Below the pieces are notes generated by a model that searched no databases, was not told the origin of the DNA, and saw nothing but the letters and a program-made list of their open reading frames with translations. Position numbers and translations under genes: made by a program. 64,000 nt of DNA, taken from Caulobacter sp. GTDB lineage: Bacteria > Pseudomonadota > Alphaproteobacteria > Caulobacterales > Caulobacteraceae. Below are positions 44,539 through 52,742 of the stretch, piece after piece (the stretch's first letter is position 1; each line of letters opens with the position of its first letter). The stretch is from the NCBI GenBank assembly GCA_030680355.1, contig JAUXVF010000031.1, positions 248,001-312,000 of the forward strand, given 5' to 3'.

Positions 44539-45003
44539 TCAGTCCTTCATGGCCGAGCCGTATTTGAGCAGCAACGACAGGGTCCAGGGCTCGGCGCCGG
44601 CTGACTCCATGTCGTCCAGCCGCCAGCCGGCCTCGCCTTTTTCGAAGTAAAACCGGATCGTCTGGGCCTCGCCGAGGTTCATGAAACGGGTGGTGACGAT
44701 CATCCGGTCCTCACGGCCGTCGATGATCTCGCTGGCGATCGACAGGTCTGACAAATCCCCGTCCTGGGAATTGGTCCAGGTGTTGAAATCCACCCGGCCG
44801 ACCTCGTCGCCCGCGTCCCGCCTCATGTCCTGCCAGAGGGCCAGCAGACGGGGCGTATAGAGGGCGTCGGGCGGCTGAAAGTCGCCGTGATTGACCAGCC
44901 GGTCATAGGCGCTGGCGACGTAGACGGTCGGCGCGTCATCGAGCGACTGGGCCCGCGCGGTGACGGAACTGCACAGGAATAGGGCGAGGACCAGCAGGGC
45001 GCG
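44539..45003 (-). CDS. Secreted DUF3828-like protein
   Basis: 154 aa from the ATG at 45003, which gives a clear signal peptide MRALLVLALFLCSSVTARAQ and an RBS GGAGAATTCC; the ORF-track start at 45039 would place a polar leader before it. Mature part: YDRLVNHGDFQPPDALYTPRLLALWQDMRRDAGDEVGRVDFNTWTNSQDGDLSDL and IRFYFEKGEAGWRLDDMES, resembling DUF3828 (NTF2-like) periplasmic proteins. Function unknown. Confidence 0.75.
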   Translation of the reverse strand, partial: RALLVLALFLCSSVTARAQSLDDAPTVYVASAYDRLVNHGDFQPPDALYTPRLLALWQDMRRDAGDEVGRVDFNTWTNSQDGDLSDLSIASEIIDGREDRMIVTTRFMNLGEAQTIRFYFEKGEAGWRLDDMESAGAEPWTLSLLLKYGSAMKD

Positions 45004-45235
45004 CATGGAATTCTCCGGCGAAACGTCGGTCTCGACCATGACCTAAGTCTCTGCCCCTGTTCAAGGATTTCGGCCCTGGCCCGTCGCTGGGGGCAATGAT
45101 GGGCAGCCGGCGCGTGCGATCGATGTTGCACTGCAATTGATACAGCCCGGTCGAGCCGCTATATCCCAAGCCTCCCAACGGCGACCCCGATTGTGCGGCG
45201 CCGCGATTTCTTCTCCGAGTAGAGGGGACGACGCC

Positions 45236-45592
45236 ATGCTGCTGACCATGATGAAGGCCAAGCTGCACCGCGCCACGGTGACCCAGGCCGACATGGATTA
45301 TGAGGGCTCGATCGCTATCGACCGCGATCTCCTCGACGCGTCGGGCATCCTGCCGCACGAGCAGGTCGATGTGCTCAACATCACCAACGGCGCGCGATTC
45401 ACGACCTACGCCATCGAGGCCCCGCGCGGGTCAAAGGTGATCGGCGTCAACGGCGCCGCCGCCCGTCTGGTCCAGAAGGGCGACAAGGTCATTGTTGTCA
45501 CCTACTGCCAGATGCCGGCCGAAGAGGCCCGCAACTACAATCCCGAGGTCGTGCTGCTCGGCGACGGCAACGCCATCAAACGCGCGGCTTGA
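45236..45592 (+). CDS. panD: Aspartate 1-decarboxylase
   Basis: 118 aa from the ATG at 45236 (RBS AGAGGGGA). It makes beta-alanine for pantothenate and CoA. The pyruvoyl-forming self-cleavage site is [16 protein letters not shown] (Gly-Ser at about 24-25), with [16 protein letters not shown] before and [38 protein letters not shown] after. Length and motifs are standard. Confidence 0.96.
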   Translation: MLLTMMKAKLHRATVTQADMDYEGSIAIDRDLLDASGILPHEQVDVLNITNGARFTTYAIEAPRGSKVIGVNGAAARLVQKGDKVIVVTYCQMPAEEARNYNPEVVLLGDGNAIKRAA

Positions 45593-45650
45593 TTCATCTC
45601 ATTGAAGGTCGGCGGCGCATGGCGCAGGGTTACTCCAACAGGAGGACCCC

Positions 45651-46121
45651 ATGCGCCCATCCCATCTCGCCCTCGCGGCCCTGTCGCTGATCCTGACGGC
45701 CTGTGGGCCGTCGGCGCCCAAGGGCGTTGACGCCGAACGGTTGCGCTCGGAAGTCAGCAAGGCCATCGGCGATCCCTATACCTGCGTACTGTTGGTCGAG
45801 AAGGGCAGTGGCGACGTCATTTGGCGCTTTGGCGACTATTCCACCTGCGCCCGCTCACTGCCGTCCTGCCAGGGCGCGGCGAGGCTGAACGCGGACGGTC
45901 TGGGCAAACTCGCCGCCGCCGGCGAGGAACGCACCCTCAGCTGCGCCAGCACGGCCGACGGCGGCAGCCGGGTCGGCTGGGCCTCGGGAACGGCGCCGAT
46001 GTCAGAGGGCGCCAAACATCGCGACCTGGCCTACGCCGCCGTCATGGAAGGCCCCACTGTCCTGCCTGGACGCGAAATCAAGGCCCGACTCGAGGCGGCC
46101 TTCCGGCGCGCCGGCCTGTAG
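45651..46121 (+). CDS. Lipoprotein of unknown function
   Basis: 156 aa. Lipobox LILTAC at residues about 13-18, then ERLRSEVSKAIGDPYTCVLLVEKGSGDVIWRFGDYSTCARSLPSCQGAARLNADGLGKLAAAGEERTLSCASTADGGSRVGWASG with several cysteines that could form disulfides. RBS AGGAGGA. A helical C-terminal AAVMEG..REIKARLEAAFRRAGL. I do not recognise the family. Confidence 0.78.
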   Translation: MRPSHLALAALSLILTACGPSAPKGVDAERLRSEVSKAIGDPYTCVLLVEKGSGDVIWRFGDYSTCARSLPSCQGAARLNADGLGKLAAAGEERTLSCASTADGGSRVGWASGTAPMSEGAKHRDLAYAAVMEGPTVLPGREIKARLEAAFRRAGL

Positions 46122-46160
46122 GCGGGCGGGGCGCAGGGAGCCGTCCCTGGCCCCGGGTCC

Positions 46161-46898
46161 CTACTTCACCAATTCATAGGTGGCGCTGATGTCGATGCGG
46201 ACGGTCAGCTCGCCGGCTTCGGTCGGGGTCGATTCGGCCTTGTCCATCCGGGCCATGCTCACCATCGGCATGGGCGAGGGCGGGTTGTAGCCGCCGCCTT
46301 CGCTGAGGGTGACCAGGCGGGCGATGCGATAGCCGGTCGCCCTGGCGTAGAGATCGGCCTTGGCCTGCAGCGCCTTGACCGCGTCGAGCCGCGCGGCGTC
46401 CTCGGCCGCGTCGCTGTTCTGCAGTCCGAAGGCGACGCCGCCGACATTATTGGCCCCGGCGTTGACCGAGGCGTCCACGGCCTGGCCGAGCTTGGTCAGG
46501 TCCCGCACCCGGATGGTGACCTGGTTGGAGGCCTGGTAGCCGGTCAGCCGCGGCGGCAGGTTCTCCTGATAGACGTACTGCGGATTGAGGTTCAGGCCGC
46601 TGGTCTGGATGTCACGGTCGGCGACGCCGCCGCGCTTGAGGGCGGCGATCACCTGGTTCATCCGCACGGCGTTCTGGCGCATGGCTTCGGACGCCGTCGG
46701 CGCCTCGACCTGAACGCCCAGGGTGATGGTGGCCATGTCCGGCCGCTGGCGGGTTTCGCCCGAGGCCGAGAGATTGAGCGTGGTGGCCCGGAACAGGGCC
46801 TCGGCGGCCGTGGCGGGCGCGGTCTGGGCCATGGCGGCGCCGGACGCGCCGGCGACGATCAGGGCGCCGAGGGCGGCGGCGCGGAACAGGGTCTTCAT
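46161..46898 (-). CDS. SIMPL-domain (DUF541) periplasmic protein
   Basis: 245 aa from the ATG at 46898 with signal peptide MKTLFRAAALGALIVAGASGAAMAQ. The DUF541 core: LNLSASGETRQRPDMATITLGVQVEAPTASEAMRQNAVRMNQVIAALKRGGVADRDIQTSGLNLNPQYVYQENLPPRLTGYQASNQVTIRVRDLTKLGQAVDASVNAGANNVGGVAFGLQN. SIMPL proteins form oligomers in the envelope; BP26 of Brucella is a relative. Role unclear, linked to stress. Confidence 0.9.
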   Translation of the reverse strand: MKTLFRAAALGALIVAGASGAAMAQTAPATAAEALFRATTLNLSASGETRQRPDMATITLGVQVEAPTASEAMRQNAVRMNQVIAALKRGGVADRDIQTSGLNLNPQYVYQENLPPRLTGYQASNQVTIRVRDLTKLGQAVDASVNAGANNVGGVAFGLQNSDAAEDAARLDAVKALQAKADLYARATGYRIARLVTLSEGGGYNPPSPMPMVSMARMDKAESTPTEAGELTVRIDISATYELVK

Positions 46899-47083
46899 GA
46901 GGCGTCTCCATGCGGGGCGGGTTACGAGAACCCCGTTTTGCGGCAGCTTAACCGCAATCGACATGAACCGCAGATTTATGGCGGCTCGAAGTCAGGCCGA
47001 CCCGGCCGCCCATTCCGCCGCCGGCGACGTGAGCCGACGCTTTTAGGCGCGCTCGCCTCGTGCTAACCGGCGTGACCCTGCGG

Positions 47084-47159
47084 GGGCCCGTAGCTCAATG
47101 GTTAGAGCCGACCGCTCATAACGGTCTGGTTGCAGGTTCGAGTCCTGCCGGGCCTACCA
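47084..47159 (+). tRNA. tRNA with anticodon CAT, probably tRNA-Ile2 (or elongator tRNA-Met)
   Basis: 76 nt with encoded CCA. Acceptor GGGCCCG pairs with CGGGCCT (first pair G-U), D-arm TAGCTCAATGGTTAGAGCC, anticodon arm GACCG-CTCATAA-CGGTC, T-arm GCAGG-TTCGAGT-CCTGC. The D-loop and loop CTCATAA resemble E. coli ileX, whose C34 becomes lysidine; Met cannot be excluded. An integrase gene follows at 111 nt, so the 3' end is a likely attachment site. Confidence 0.92.
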
Positions 47160-47172
47160 AGGGGGTTTTTCA

Positions 47173-47243
47173 TTAGTCCCAGGAAGTGCCATAACTCTGC
47201 TTTCGTAAGGGTTTCCAGATTTCGTTAGTCCCAGGAAGTGCCA
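47173..47243. repeat. Paired direct repeat TTAGTCCCAGGAAGTGCCA near the integrase start
   Basis: Two exact 19-nt copies at 47173-47191 and 47225-47243. A near-inverted copy lies beyond the integrase at 49171-49190 (17 of 19 positions). They may be integrase arm-type sites or element ends. Confidence 0.8.
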
Positions 47244-47269
47244 GGAGGACCCAAGCGCTGGCGGTACAG

Positions 47270-48499
47270 ATGGCGGTATCGTATAAGGTCGTACCGCCAG
47301 AAGGACCGCGAATCGTGTCGCTCAGCGAAACTGCCTGCAGGAATGCTCGCGCCCGCGAAAAGCCCTACAAGATTCGCGACGGCGATGGGATGTACCTCCT
47401 CGTTCCGACGAGTGGTTCTCGGCTCTGGCGTCTCGACTATCGGTTTGATGGGAAGCGGAAGACCCTCGCGCTAGGCGTCTACCCGATGATCGGACTGGCC
47501 GAGGCCCGGGAGCGCCGGCTCACAGCGAGAACATGGCTGGCGAAGGGCGTTGACCCTGCCAAGGCCGGCGAAGTCGACGTCGACAACAGCTTTGAGGACG
47601 TGGCTCGGGCGTGGTTCGAAGGGCAACGCGCCAAATGGGTAGACGGCTACGCTGATCGGGTCTGGTCTCGCCTCGTTGGCGACGTCTTCCCCGCCCTGGG
47701 CGAGCGCTCTGTCGACGCAATCGAGGCCCCTGAGGTCCTCAAGGCGTTGCGGGCGATCGAGGGTAGAGGAGCCTTCGAAACAGCCAAGCGAGTCGGCCAG
47801 TATGTGGGTCAGGTGTTTCGCTATGCCATCGCGACCGGAATGGTGCGTCGCGACCCCACCGCGGATCTGCGCGGGGCCCTTCACGCCTCCCCCAGGAAGA
47901 AGCGTCGGGCGAGCGTGAAGACCCGAGACATCCCCGACTTCATCACGCGACTGCGGCGCTACCAAGGGGAGGAGCAGACCCGTCTTGCCGTCGAGTTCAT
48001 CATGCACACCTTCGTTCGGACCAGCGAGCTCCGCCTGGCGCGTCGCCAGGAGTTCGAGGACTTGGGCGGCGCGGCGCCGCTGTGGCGCATCCCCGCCGAG
48101 CGCATGAAGATGACACGAGAGCACCTTGTGCCGCTTACGCCCCAATCTGTCGTCTTGTTGCACCGGCTGCTCGACTTGGCCCGAGGGAGTGATTTGCTTC
48201 TGCCCAGCGACACGGGAAAGGGCGTCGTGAGCGAAAACACGATGCTGTATGCCCTCTACCGCATCGGCTATCACGGCAGGGCGACGATCCACGGTCTGCG
48301 CGGGACGGCCTCGACCGTGCTGAATGAACAGGGGTTTAACCAAGACTGGATCGAGCGCCAACTGGCCCACGTTCCCGGCGACAGTGTGCGGGCGGCCTAC
48401 AACAGCGCCGAATGGTTGGCCGAACGCCGCACGATGATGCTCTGGTATTCGGATTTTCTGACGCGCCAGGGTGAGATCGGCATGCTGTTGAGCCAATAG
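47270..48499 (+). CDS. Tyrosine recombinase (P4-type integrase)
   Basis: 409 aa. The N-terminal DUF4102-type arm-binding domain reads LSETACRNARAREKPYKIRDGDGMYLLVPTSGSRLWRLDYRFDGKRKTLALGVYPMIGLAEARER. The catalytic set is present: Arg in FVRTSELRLARRQEF, HGLRGTASTVLNEQGF (HxxR), LAHVPGDSVRAAYNSAEWL (His, then the nucleophile Tyr). It catalyses site-specific integration and excision, here at the adjoining tRNA gene. No excisionase is visible. The GTG/TTG choices near the start are uncertain; the ATG at 47270 has no strong RBS. Confidence 0.93.
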   Translation: MAVSYKVVPPEGPRIVSLSETACRNARAREKPYKIRDGDGMYLLVPTSGSRLWRLDYRFDGKRKTLALGVYPMIGLAEARERRLTARTWLAKGVDPAKAGEVDVDNSFEDVARAWFEGQRAKWVDGYADRVWSRLVGDVFPALGERSVDAIEAPEVLKALRAIEGRGAFETAKRVGQYVGQVFRYAIATGMVRRDPTADLRGALHASPRKKRRASVKTRDIPDFITRLRRYQGEEQTRLAVEFIMHTFVRTSELRLARRQEFEDLGGAAPLWRIPAERMKMTREHLVPLTPQSVVLLHRLLDLARGSDLLLPSDTGKGVVSENTMLYALYRIGYHGRATIHGLRGTASTVLNEQGFNQDWIERQLAHVPGDSVRAAYNSAEWLAERRTMMLWYSDFLTRQGEIGMLLSQ

Positions 48500-48618
48500 G
48501 GCTCACGCAAAGCCCAAGAACCGGGGGCGAATGCCTGTTATCTATTGGTCGTATTCCAACTGAATCGAACGACATATTGCTCAGCCCGCCAGAACGACAG
48601 CCTTAGGCGCAGCCACTC

Positions 48619-48762
48619 ATGAAGAACGGAGACCCCATAGTCGGAGGACTTCGATTGGCCGGGATTATTCTCGCATTCGTTATGCTCCTAGGCGGAGACG
48701 TCGTATCCGCAGCGCTTGTAGGAATCATTGTCTTCCTGTTCACGCCATATTTGCGCGGCTGA
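48619..48762 (+). CDS. 47-residue hydrophobic membrane ORF
   Basis: Not in the ORF track. ATG at 48619 gives MKNGDPIVGGLRLAGIILAFVMLLGGDVVSAALVGIIVFLFTPYLRG-TGA, two hydrophobic stretches with a short Asp-containing turn. It lies 119 nt after the integrase stop. No clear RBS is seen, which lowers confidence. If real, it resembles small holin- or toxin-like membrane peptides of mobile elements; the function is not established. Confidence 0.45.
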   Translation: MKNGDPIVGGLRLAGIILAFVMLLGGDVVSAALVGIIVFLFTPYLRG

Positions 48763-48964
48763 CGTTCAAATCTTGCCTCATGTTTCCGTTGAACTCGTTT
48801 CCGGGGCAGCGAGTTTCCCGTCTCACGGCTGAACGGGGCGGCCGCTGCTGTCGACCTGGGCAGGCGTGACGCACGGCCGCACCGCATCCCGCCGCACCGC
48901 GTGGAAAAGCGATTATCTCGCATCATTCGTCAGCGTCTCACCTCGCCCCGAGTCCGCGCGGTGC

Positions 48965-48985
48965 AAACGTCGATAATTATCGAAC
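48965..48985 (+). repeat. Iteron-like palindrome, copy 1
   Basis: AAACGTCGATAATTATCGAA plus C; the core TCGATAATTATCGA is a perfect 14-nt palindrome. It overlaps a second palindrome CGATTTAAATCG at 48985-48996. Confidence 0.9.
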
Positions 48986-49170
48986 GATTTAAATCGATCT
49001 TTTGCGATGCGTGACGCGACGCACCCACACGCACGCGATTTCATCAACAATTTCAATAGGTTATGTGGCTTTGGGTCCCTCTTGGCGGTATCGCGGGGGA
49101 CGGGGGGCGCTGAGCCGCGTTCTCTGAGGGTTTTCAAAAACTACTAATGCCCTTGGGCTTTGGCACCTCC

Positions 49171-49190
49171 TGGCACCTCCTGGCACTAAT
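49171..49190 (-). repeat. Inverted counterpart of the integrase-proximal repeat
   Basis: TGGCACCTCCTGGCACTAAT matches the reverse complement of the 47173/47225 repeat at 17 of 19 positions. It closes a segment of about 2 kb holding the integrase and the small membrane ORF. Confidence 0.65.
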
Positions 49191-49535
49191 GAGGATGCGA
49201 TCGACCCGAGGCCAGAACAGGCGGAACAGGCTCTAATGCCCCTCAAAATAACCTGTTCCGGCTGCAACCCCCTTATTTCATTGGCTTTGGAACTACTGGA
49301 ACAGGTGGAACAGCTTTTTATATAGACTCTCATTTTAGGGGGTGCTTTTGAAGCAAGCAAAACACTGGCCGAGAGAAAATGAATTAGGGCTGTGGAGAGA
49401 GTTTATAGGAAACAGGGTGACTCCTGTTCCACCCTGTTCCACCCATTGAATTAATTGAGGAAACCCCGGAACAGGAATCTGCAGCCTCCCGAGCCTGTTC
49501 CACCAAATCTGGTAACGCGGCAGCGAGGTGTGCAG

Positions 49536-49632
49536 AAACGTCGATAATTATCGAACTTTTGGGTGATTTCTGGAAACGTCGATAATTATCGAACTTCTGC
49601 CCGAGGCATGGAAACGTCGATAATTATCGAAC
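49536..49632 (+). repeat. Iteron-like palindromes, copies 2-4, 38-nt period
   Basis: AAACGTCGATAATTATCGAA plus C at 49536-49556, 49574-49594 and 49612-49632. All are in the same orientation and exactly 38 nt apart. Copies 3 and 4 also share the flank TTCTGC. Confidence 0.92.
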
Positions 49633-49710
49633 TTCTGCAAAGTAGCCCGCCATGGGGATTCCCATGGACCTGCCGAGGTCACTCTTTCGAGGACAACTCG
49701 GGGACAACAC

Positions 49711-52095
49711 CTATCCGACGATAGACACGCTGCTTGCCGTATTTCGGCATCCGTATGGACCCAGCGCCAGGGCCCCCGGGGGCAACGATATCGAGGAGGG
49801 TTCGCCGTAGAGCGTTGTCCGTTGTCGGGTGCGCCGCCCCGCCGAAGCAGCCACGGCTTCCAGCGCGCCCACCGTCAGTTCCTGCCCATGGCTGGCGCCG
49901 GCGGCGCGGCTGATGGACTCGTTCATCAGCACCCCGCCCAGGTCATTGACCCCGGCATTGAGGCAGGCGGCCGCGCCGTCCAGGCCCAGTTTCACCCAGG
50001 AGGCCTGGATGGAGGCGATGGCGCCGTGAAGGGCGATGCGGCTGACGGCGTGCATCAGCACTGTTTCGCGCCAGGTGGGCCCCTTGCGGGCCAGACCCTT
50101 CACGAACACCGGCGAGCGCATATGGACGAAGGGCAGGGGCACGAATTCTGTAAAGCCGCCCGTCTCCAGTTGCAGGCGGCGGATATCCAGCAGGTGGCGA
50201 GCCCAGTGCACGGGCTCTTCCACTGATCCGAACATGATGGTCGCCGTGGTCGGGAGGCCCACCTGGTGCGCCGACCTGACCACATCCAGCCAACCCCGCC
50301 GCGACAGTTTGTCGGGGCAGAGGATGGCGCGCATGTCATCGTCGAGAATTTCGGCTGCCGTGCCCGGCAGCGAACCCAGCCCTTCGTCGCGCAGTCTTTC
50401 CAGGTAGCCGGTCAGCGGCAGGCCGAGGGTTGCTGCTCCCTGGCTGATCTCCAGCGGCGAGAAGGCGTGGACATGCATGGCCGGCTGGGCGGCCTTGGCG
50501 GCGCGCAGGATGCCCAGATAGGTGTCGCCGGTGTAGCGCGGATGGATGCCGCCCTGCAGGCAGACCTCGGTGGCGCCCCTGGCCCAGGCTTCGTTGACGC
50601 GTTCCGCGATCGCCTCGAGGGGCAGGTCATAGGGTTTGTCGCGCTCGCCGCCCTTGGCCGAGGTCTTGGAGAAGGCGCAGAAGCTGCAGCTGTAGGTGCA
50701 AATGTTGGTGTAGTTGATGTTGCGGTTGATGACGTAGGTCACCGTCTCTCCGCGGGTCGCCCGACGCAGGTCGTCGGCCGCCGCCACGACCGCCTGCGCC
50801 GCACCGCCGCGGGCGGAGAAGAGGGCGGTGATCTGGCCTTCACTGAGCTCATGGCCGGCCATGGCCCGGCCGAGGATGCCGTCGAGGCCGGGGGACAGGC
50901 GAGGGCGCGCGTCGGTCCCGAGCGGCAGGGCCGCGGACCCGGACGCGGGCGCGGCGACGCCGGGGCTCCAGTCGGTGTCGCGGGCCAGGCCCTCGGAATC
51001 GGAGACCGCGCGGACGGCCCTGGCCACCCCGGGATCCAGCCAGCGGTCGGCGTCACGAACGAAGCGGGGGTAGGCGGTCAGGCGCTCGGCGAGGACATGG
51101 CCGGACGCGGCGCACTCCGCGGCCAGGACCTCGACCTCGGGCCACGGCGCTTCGGGATTCACATGGTCGATGGTCACGGGGGAGACACCGCCCCAGTCAT
51201 TGAGGCCGGCGGCGATGAGCGCCTGGGTGCGGCCCGGGTTGAGATTGGGCGGGGCCTGCAGGCTGACATCCGGCGGCAGGATCCGGCGGGCGGCCGCCAG
51301 CGTCCAGATCAGCTCGTCCTCCGACGGTTCCTGCGCGGCCGCCATCTTGGTGCCGGCCTTGGCGCGGAAGTTCTGGATGATGATTTCCTGCAGATGACCG
51401 TGGTCCGCATGCAGATCGGCCAGCGCCTGGAGGGCGTCCAGCCGTTCGGCGCGGGTCTCGCCGATGCCGATAAGCAGGCCGCTGGTGAAGGGTATGGCGG
51501 CTTCTCCGGCCGCCGCCATGCTGGCCAGGCGCAGGGCCGGGGCCTTGTCGGGAGAGCCGAAATGGGGGCCGCCGCGCTCGCCGAGCCGCTCGGCGGTGGT
51601 TTCCAGCATCAGGCCCATCGAAGCCGCGACGGGGCGCAGCAGCGCATAGTCCTCCGCCGTCAGCAGGCCGGCGTTGATGTGGGGCAGCAGGCCGGTCTCG
51701 CGCAGCACCCGGCCGGCGACATGGGCGAGGTAGGGGATCGTGGATTCAAAGCCCAGTTCGGCCAGACCCTCGCGAGCGGCGGCGTAGCGGAGCTCGGGCT
51801 TGTCGCCCAGGGTGAAGAGGGCCTCCTTGCAGCCGGCCGCGGCCCCGGACCTGGCCACGGCCAGGACCGCGTCGGGGCTCATGTAGGCGCCGGCCAGATT
51901 TCGCGGCGCCTTGGCGAAGGTGCAGTAGTGGCAGACGTCCCGGCACAGCTGGGTGAGCGGGATGAAGACCTTGCGCGAATAGGTGATGACCTCCGGCCAG
52001 GCGGCGTCACGGATCGCGGCCGCCTCGGCGGTCAGCTCGGCGAGAGGCGCGCTCAGCAGGTGCCTGTGAAGGGGCCGGTCTGGCCGTGCGGTCAT
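49711..52095 (-). CDS. fbiC: FO synthase, fused CofG-CofH type
   Basis: 794 aa. It makes 7,8-didemethyl-8-hydroxy-5-deazariboflavin (FO), the chromophore of coenzyme F420, from tyrosine and 5-amino-6-ribitylaminouracil. Two radical SAM domains are present: CRDVCHYCTF (CofG half, about residue 52) and CTYSCSFCAF (CofH half, about 465), each CxxxCxxC. Other landmarks are NFRAKAGTKM, PPNLNPG and HIN/LGGVLMNESISRAAGASHGQ. The fused form is typical of actinobacteria and some proteobacteria. Overlaps cofC by 4 nt; last gene of the F420 operon. Confidence 0.96.
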   Translation of the reverse strand: MTARPDRPLHRHLLSAPLAELTAEAAAIRDAAWPEVITYSRKVFIPLTQLCRDVCHYCTFAKAPRNLAGAYMSPDAVLAVARSGAAAGCKEALFTLGDKPELRYAAAREGLAELGFESTIPYLAHVAGRVLRETGLLPHINAGLLTAEDYALLRPVAASMGLMLETTAERLGERGGPHFGSPDKAPALRLASMAAAGEAAIPFTSGLLIGIGETRAERLDALQALADLHADHGHLQEIIIQNFRAKAGTKMAAAQEPSEDELIWTLAAARRILPPDVSLQAPPNLNPGRTQALIAAGLNDWGGVSPVTIDHVNPEAPWPEVEVLAAECAASGHVLAERLTAYPRFVRDADRWLDPGVARAVRAVSDSEGLARDTDWSPGVAAPASGSAALPLGTDARPRLSPGLDGILGRAMAGHELSEGQITALFSARGGAAQAVVAAADDLRRATRGETVTYVINRNINYTNICTYSCSFCAFSKTSAKGGERDKPYDLPLEAIAERVNEAWARGATEVCLQGGIHPRYTGDTYLGILRAAKAAQPAMHVHAFSPLEISQGAATLGLPLTGYLERLRDEGLGSLPGTAAEILDDDMRAILCPDKLSRRGWLDVVRSAHQVGLPTTATIMFGSVEEPVHWARHLLDIRRLQLETGGFTEFVPLPFVHMRSPVFVKGLARKGPTWRETVLMHAVSRIALHGAIASIQASWVKLGLDGAAACLNAGVNDLGGVLMNESISRAAGASHGQELTVGALEAVAASAGRRTRQRTTLYGEPSSISLPPGALALGPYGCRNTASSVSIVG

Positions 52096-52742
52096 GCGGC
52101 GGCCTCGCCGGTTCCGGCGCGAGCCAGGAGGGCGCGGGTGCGTGCGCCGCCGGTACGGGACAGAAGGGTCTCGATGTCGGCGGGCCGGTCGAGATCGAAG
52201 GCCAGGCTTGGCGCCACGACCACGCGTGGCGTGAACCCGGCGGCGGCGGCGGCCGCGGCGTGACGAACAAGACTGTCCTGGCCACAGGCGAAGGGAAATT
52301 GGGCGCTGGCGGTAAGCACGATGGCCCCGGTGCCGCCATCGCCCTCGGCCGGCGCCAGGATCACCTCGCCTTCGCGATGACCCGCGATGAGGGCGGCCAG
52401 TTCAGCGGGGTCGAGCAGGGGCAGGTCGCCCGGCAACAGGGCGACGACGCTGCCGGGGCGAACCCTGGCGATGGCGGCCCTGGCGTGCTCGAAGGCGGCG
52501 GAAAGACCAAGGGCGCGGGGTTCGAGGATGATGGCCGCGCCGGCCCGGGCGGCCTGTGCGGCCAGTTCGGACGTGGGGGTCATGACCCAGACGCGCCCGA
52601 CACCGGGCGCTGCCAGGGCGGCCTCCAGCATGTCGGCCAGCATGGCGCCGGTCAGGGCGGCGCGCTGGGCGGGGTCGAGCCGCCCGCCGCAGCGGCTTTT
52701 CGCATCGGGTCCGCCGCGCACGGCGATCACCACCTCGGCCAT
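52092..52742 (-). CDS. cofC: 2-phospho-L-lactate (or related) guanylyltransferase
   Basis: 216 aa. CofC/FbiD activates a three-carbon phosphate with GTP for F420 side-chain assembly. Nucleotidyltransferase features: ALTGAMLADMLEAALAAPGVGRVWVMTPTSELAAQAARAGAAIILEP and VVALLPGDLPLLDPAELAALI, where GDLPLL is the metal-binding motif. The N-terminus lacks a complete ...KRLSPALSP loop; it reads DAKSRCGGRLDPAQRAALT, somewhat degenerate. Which substrate it prefers (2-phospholactate, PEP, 3-phosphoglycerate) cannot be read here. Overlaps both neighbours. Confidence 0.88.
   Translation of the reverse strand: MAEVVIAVRGGPDAKSRCGGRLDPAQRAALTGAMLADMLEAALAAPGVGRVWVMTPTSELAAQAARAGAAIILEPRALGLSAAFEHARAAIARVRPGSVVALLPGDLPLLDPAELAALIAGHREGEVILAPAEGDGGTGAIVLTASAQFPFACGQDSLVRHAAAAAAAGFTPRVVVAPSLAFDLDRPADIETLLSRTGGARTRALLARAGTGEAAA

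Larger units (their letters stand above)
48763..49710. other. Non-coding, repeat-rich replication- or control-like region
   Basis: About 0.95 kb with no convincing gene. It is clearly more AT-rich than its surroundings. It carries four 21-nt iteron-like palindromes, the tandem GGCACCTCCT pair at 49162-49181, and at least nine TGTTCC or GGAACA words between 49200 and 49505 (for example CCTGTTCCACCCTGTTCCACC and GGAACAGGTGGAACAG). The composition suggests protein-binding DNA such as an origin or partition site of a mobile element. Confidence 0.6.

Noticed and set aside
47132-47165. Second copy of the tRNA 3' end as attR
   Set aside because: I looked for the T-arm and acceptor sequence further right and found none in the window, so the element's far end cannot be set.
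33207-48762. Shared 13-mer TTGCGCGGCTGAC at the low-GC insert flank and in the integrase element
   Set aside because: A 13-nt match is expected by chance dozens of times in 64 kb.
48965-49632. CRISPR array
   Set aside because: Only three regularly spaced copies with 17-nt gaps, palindromic units too short for repeat-spacer structure and no cas genes; iteron-like sites fit better.
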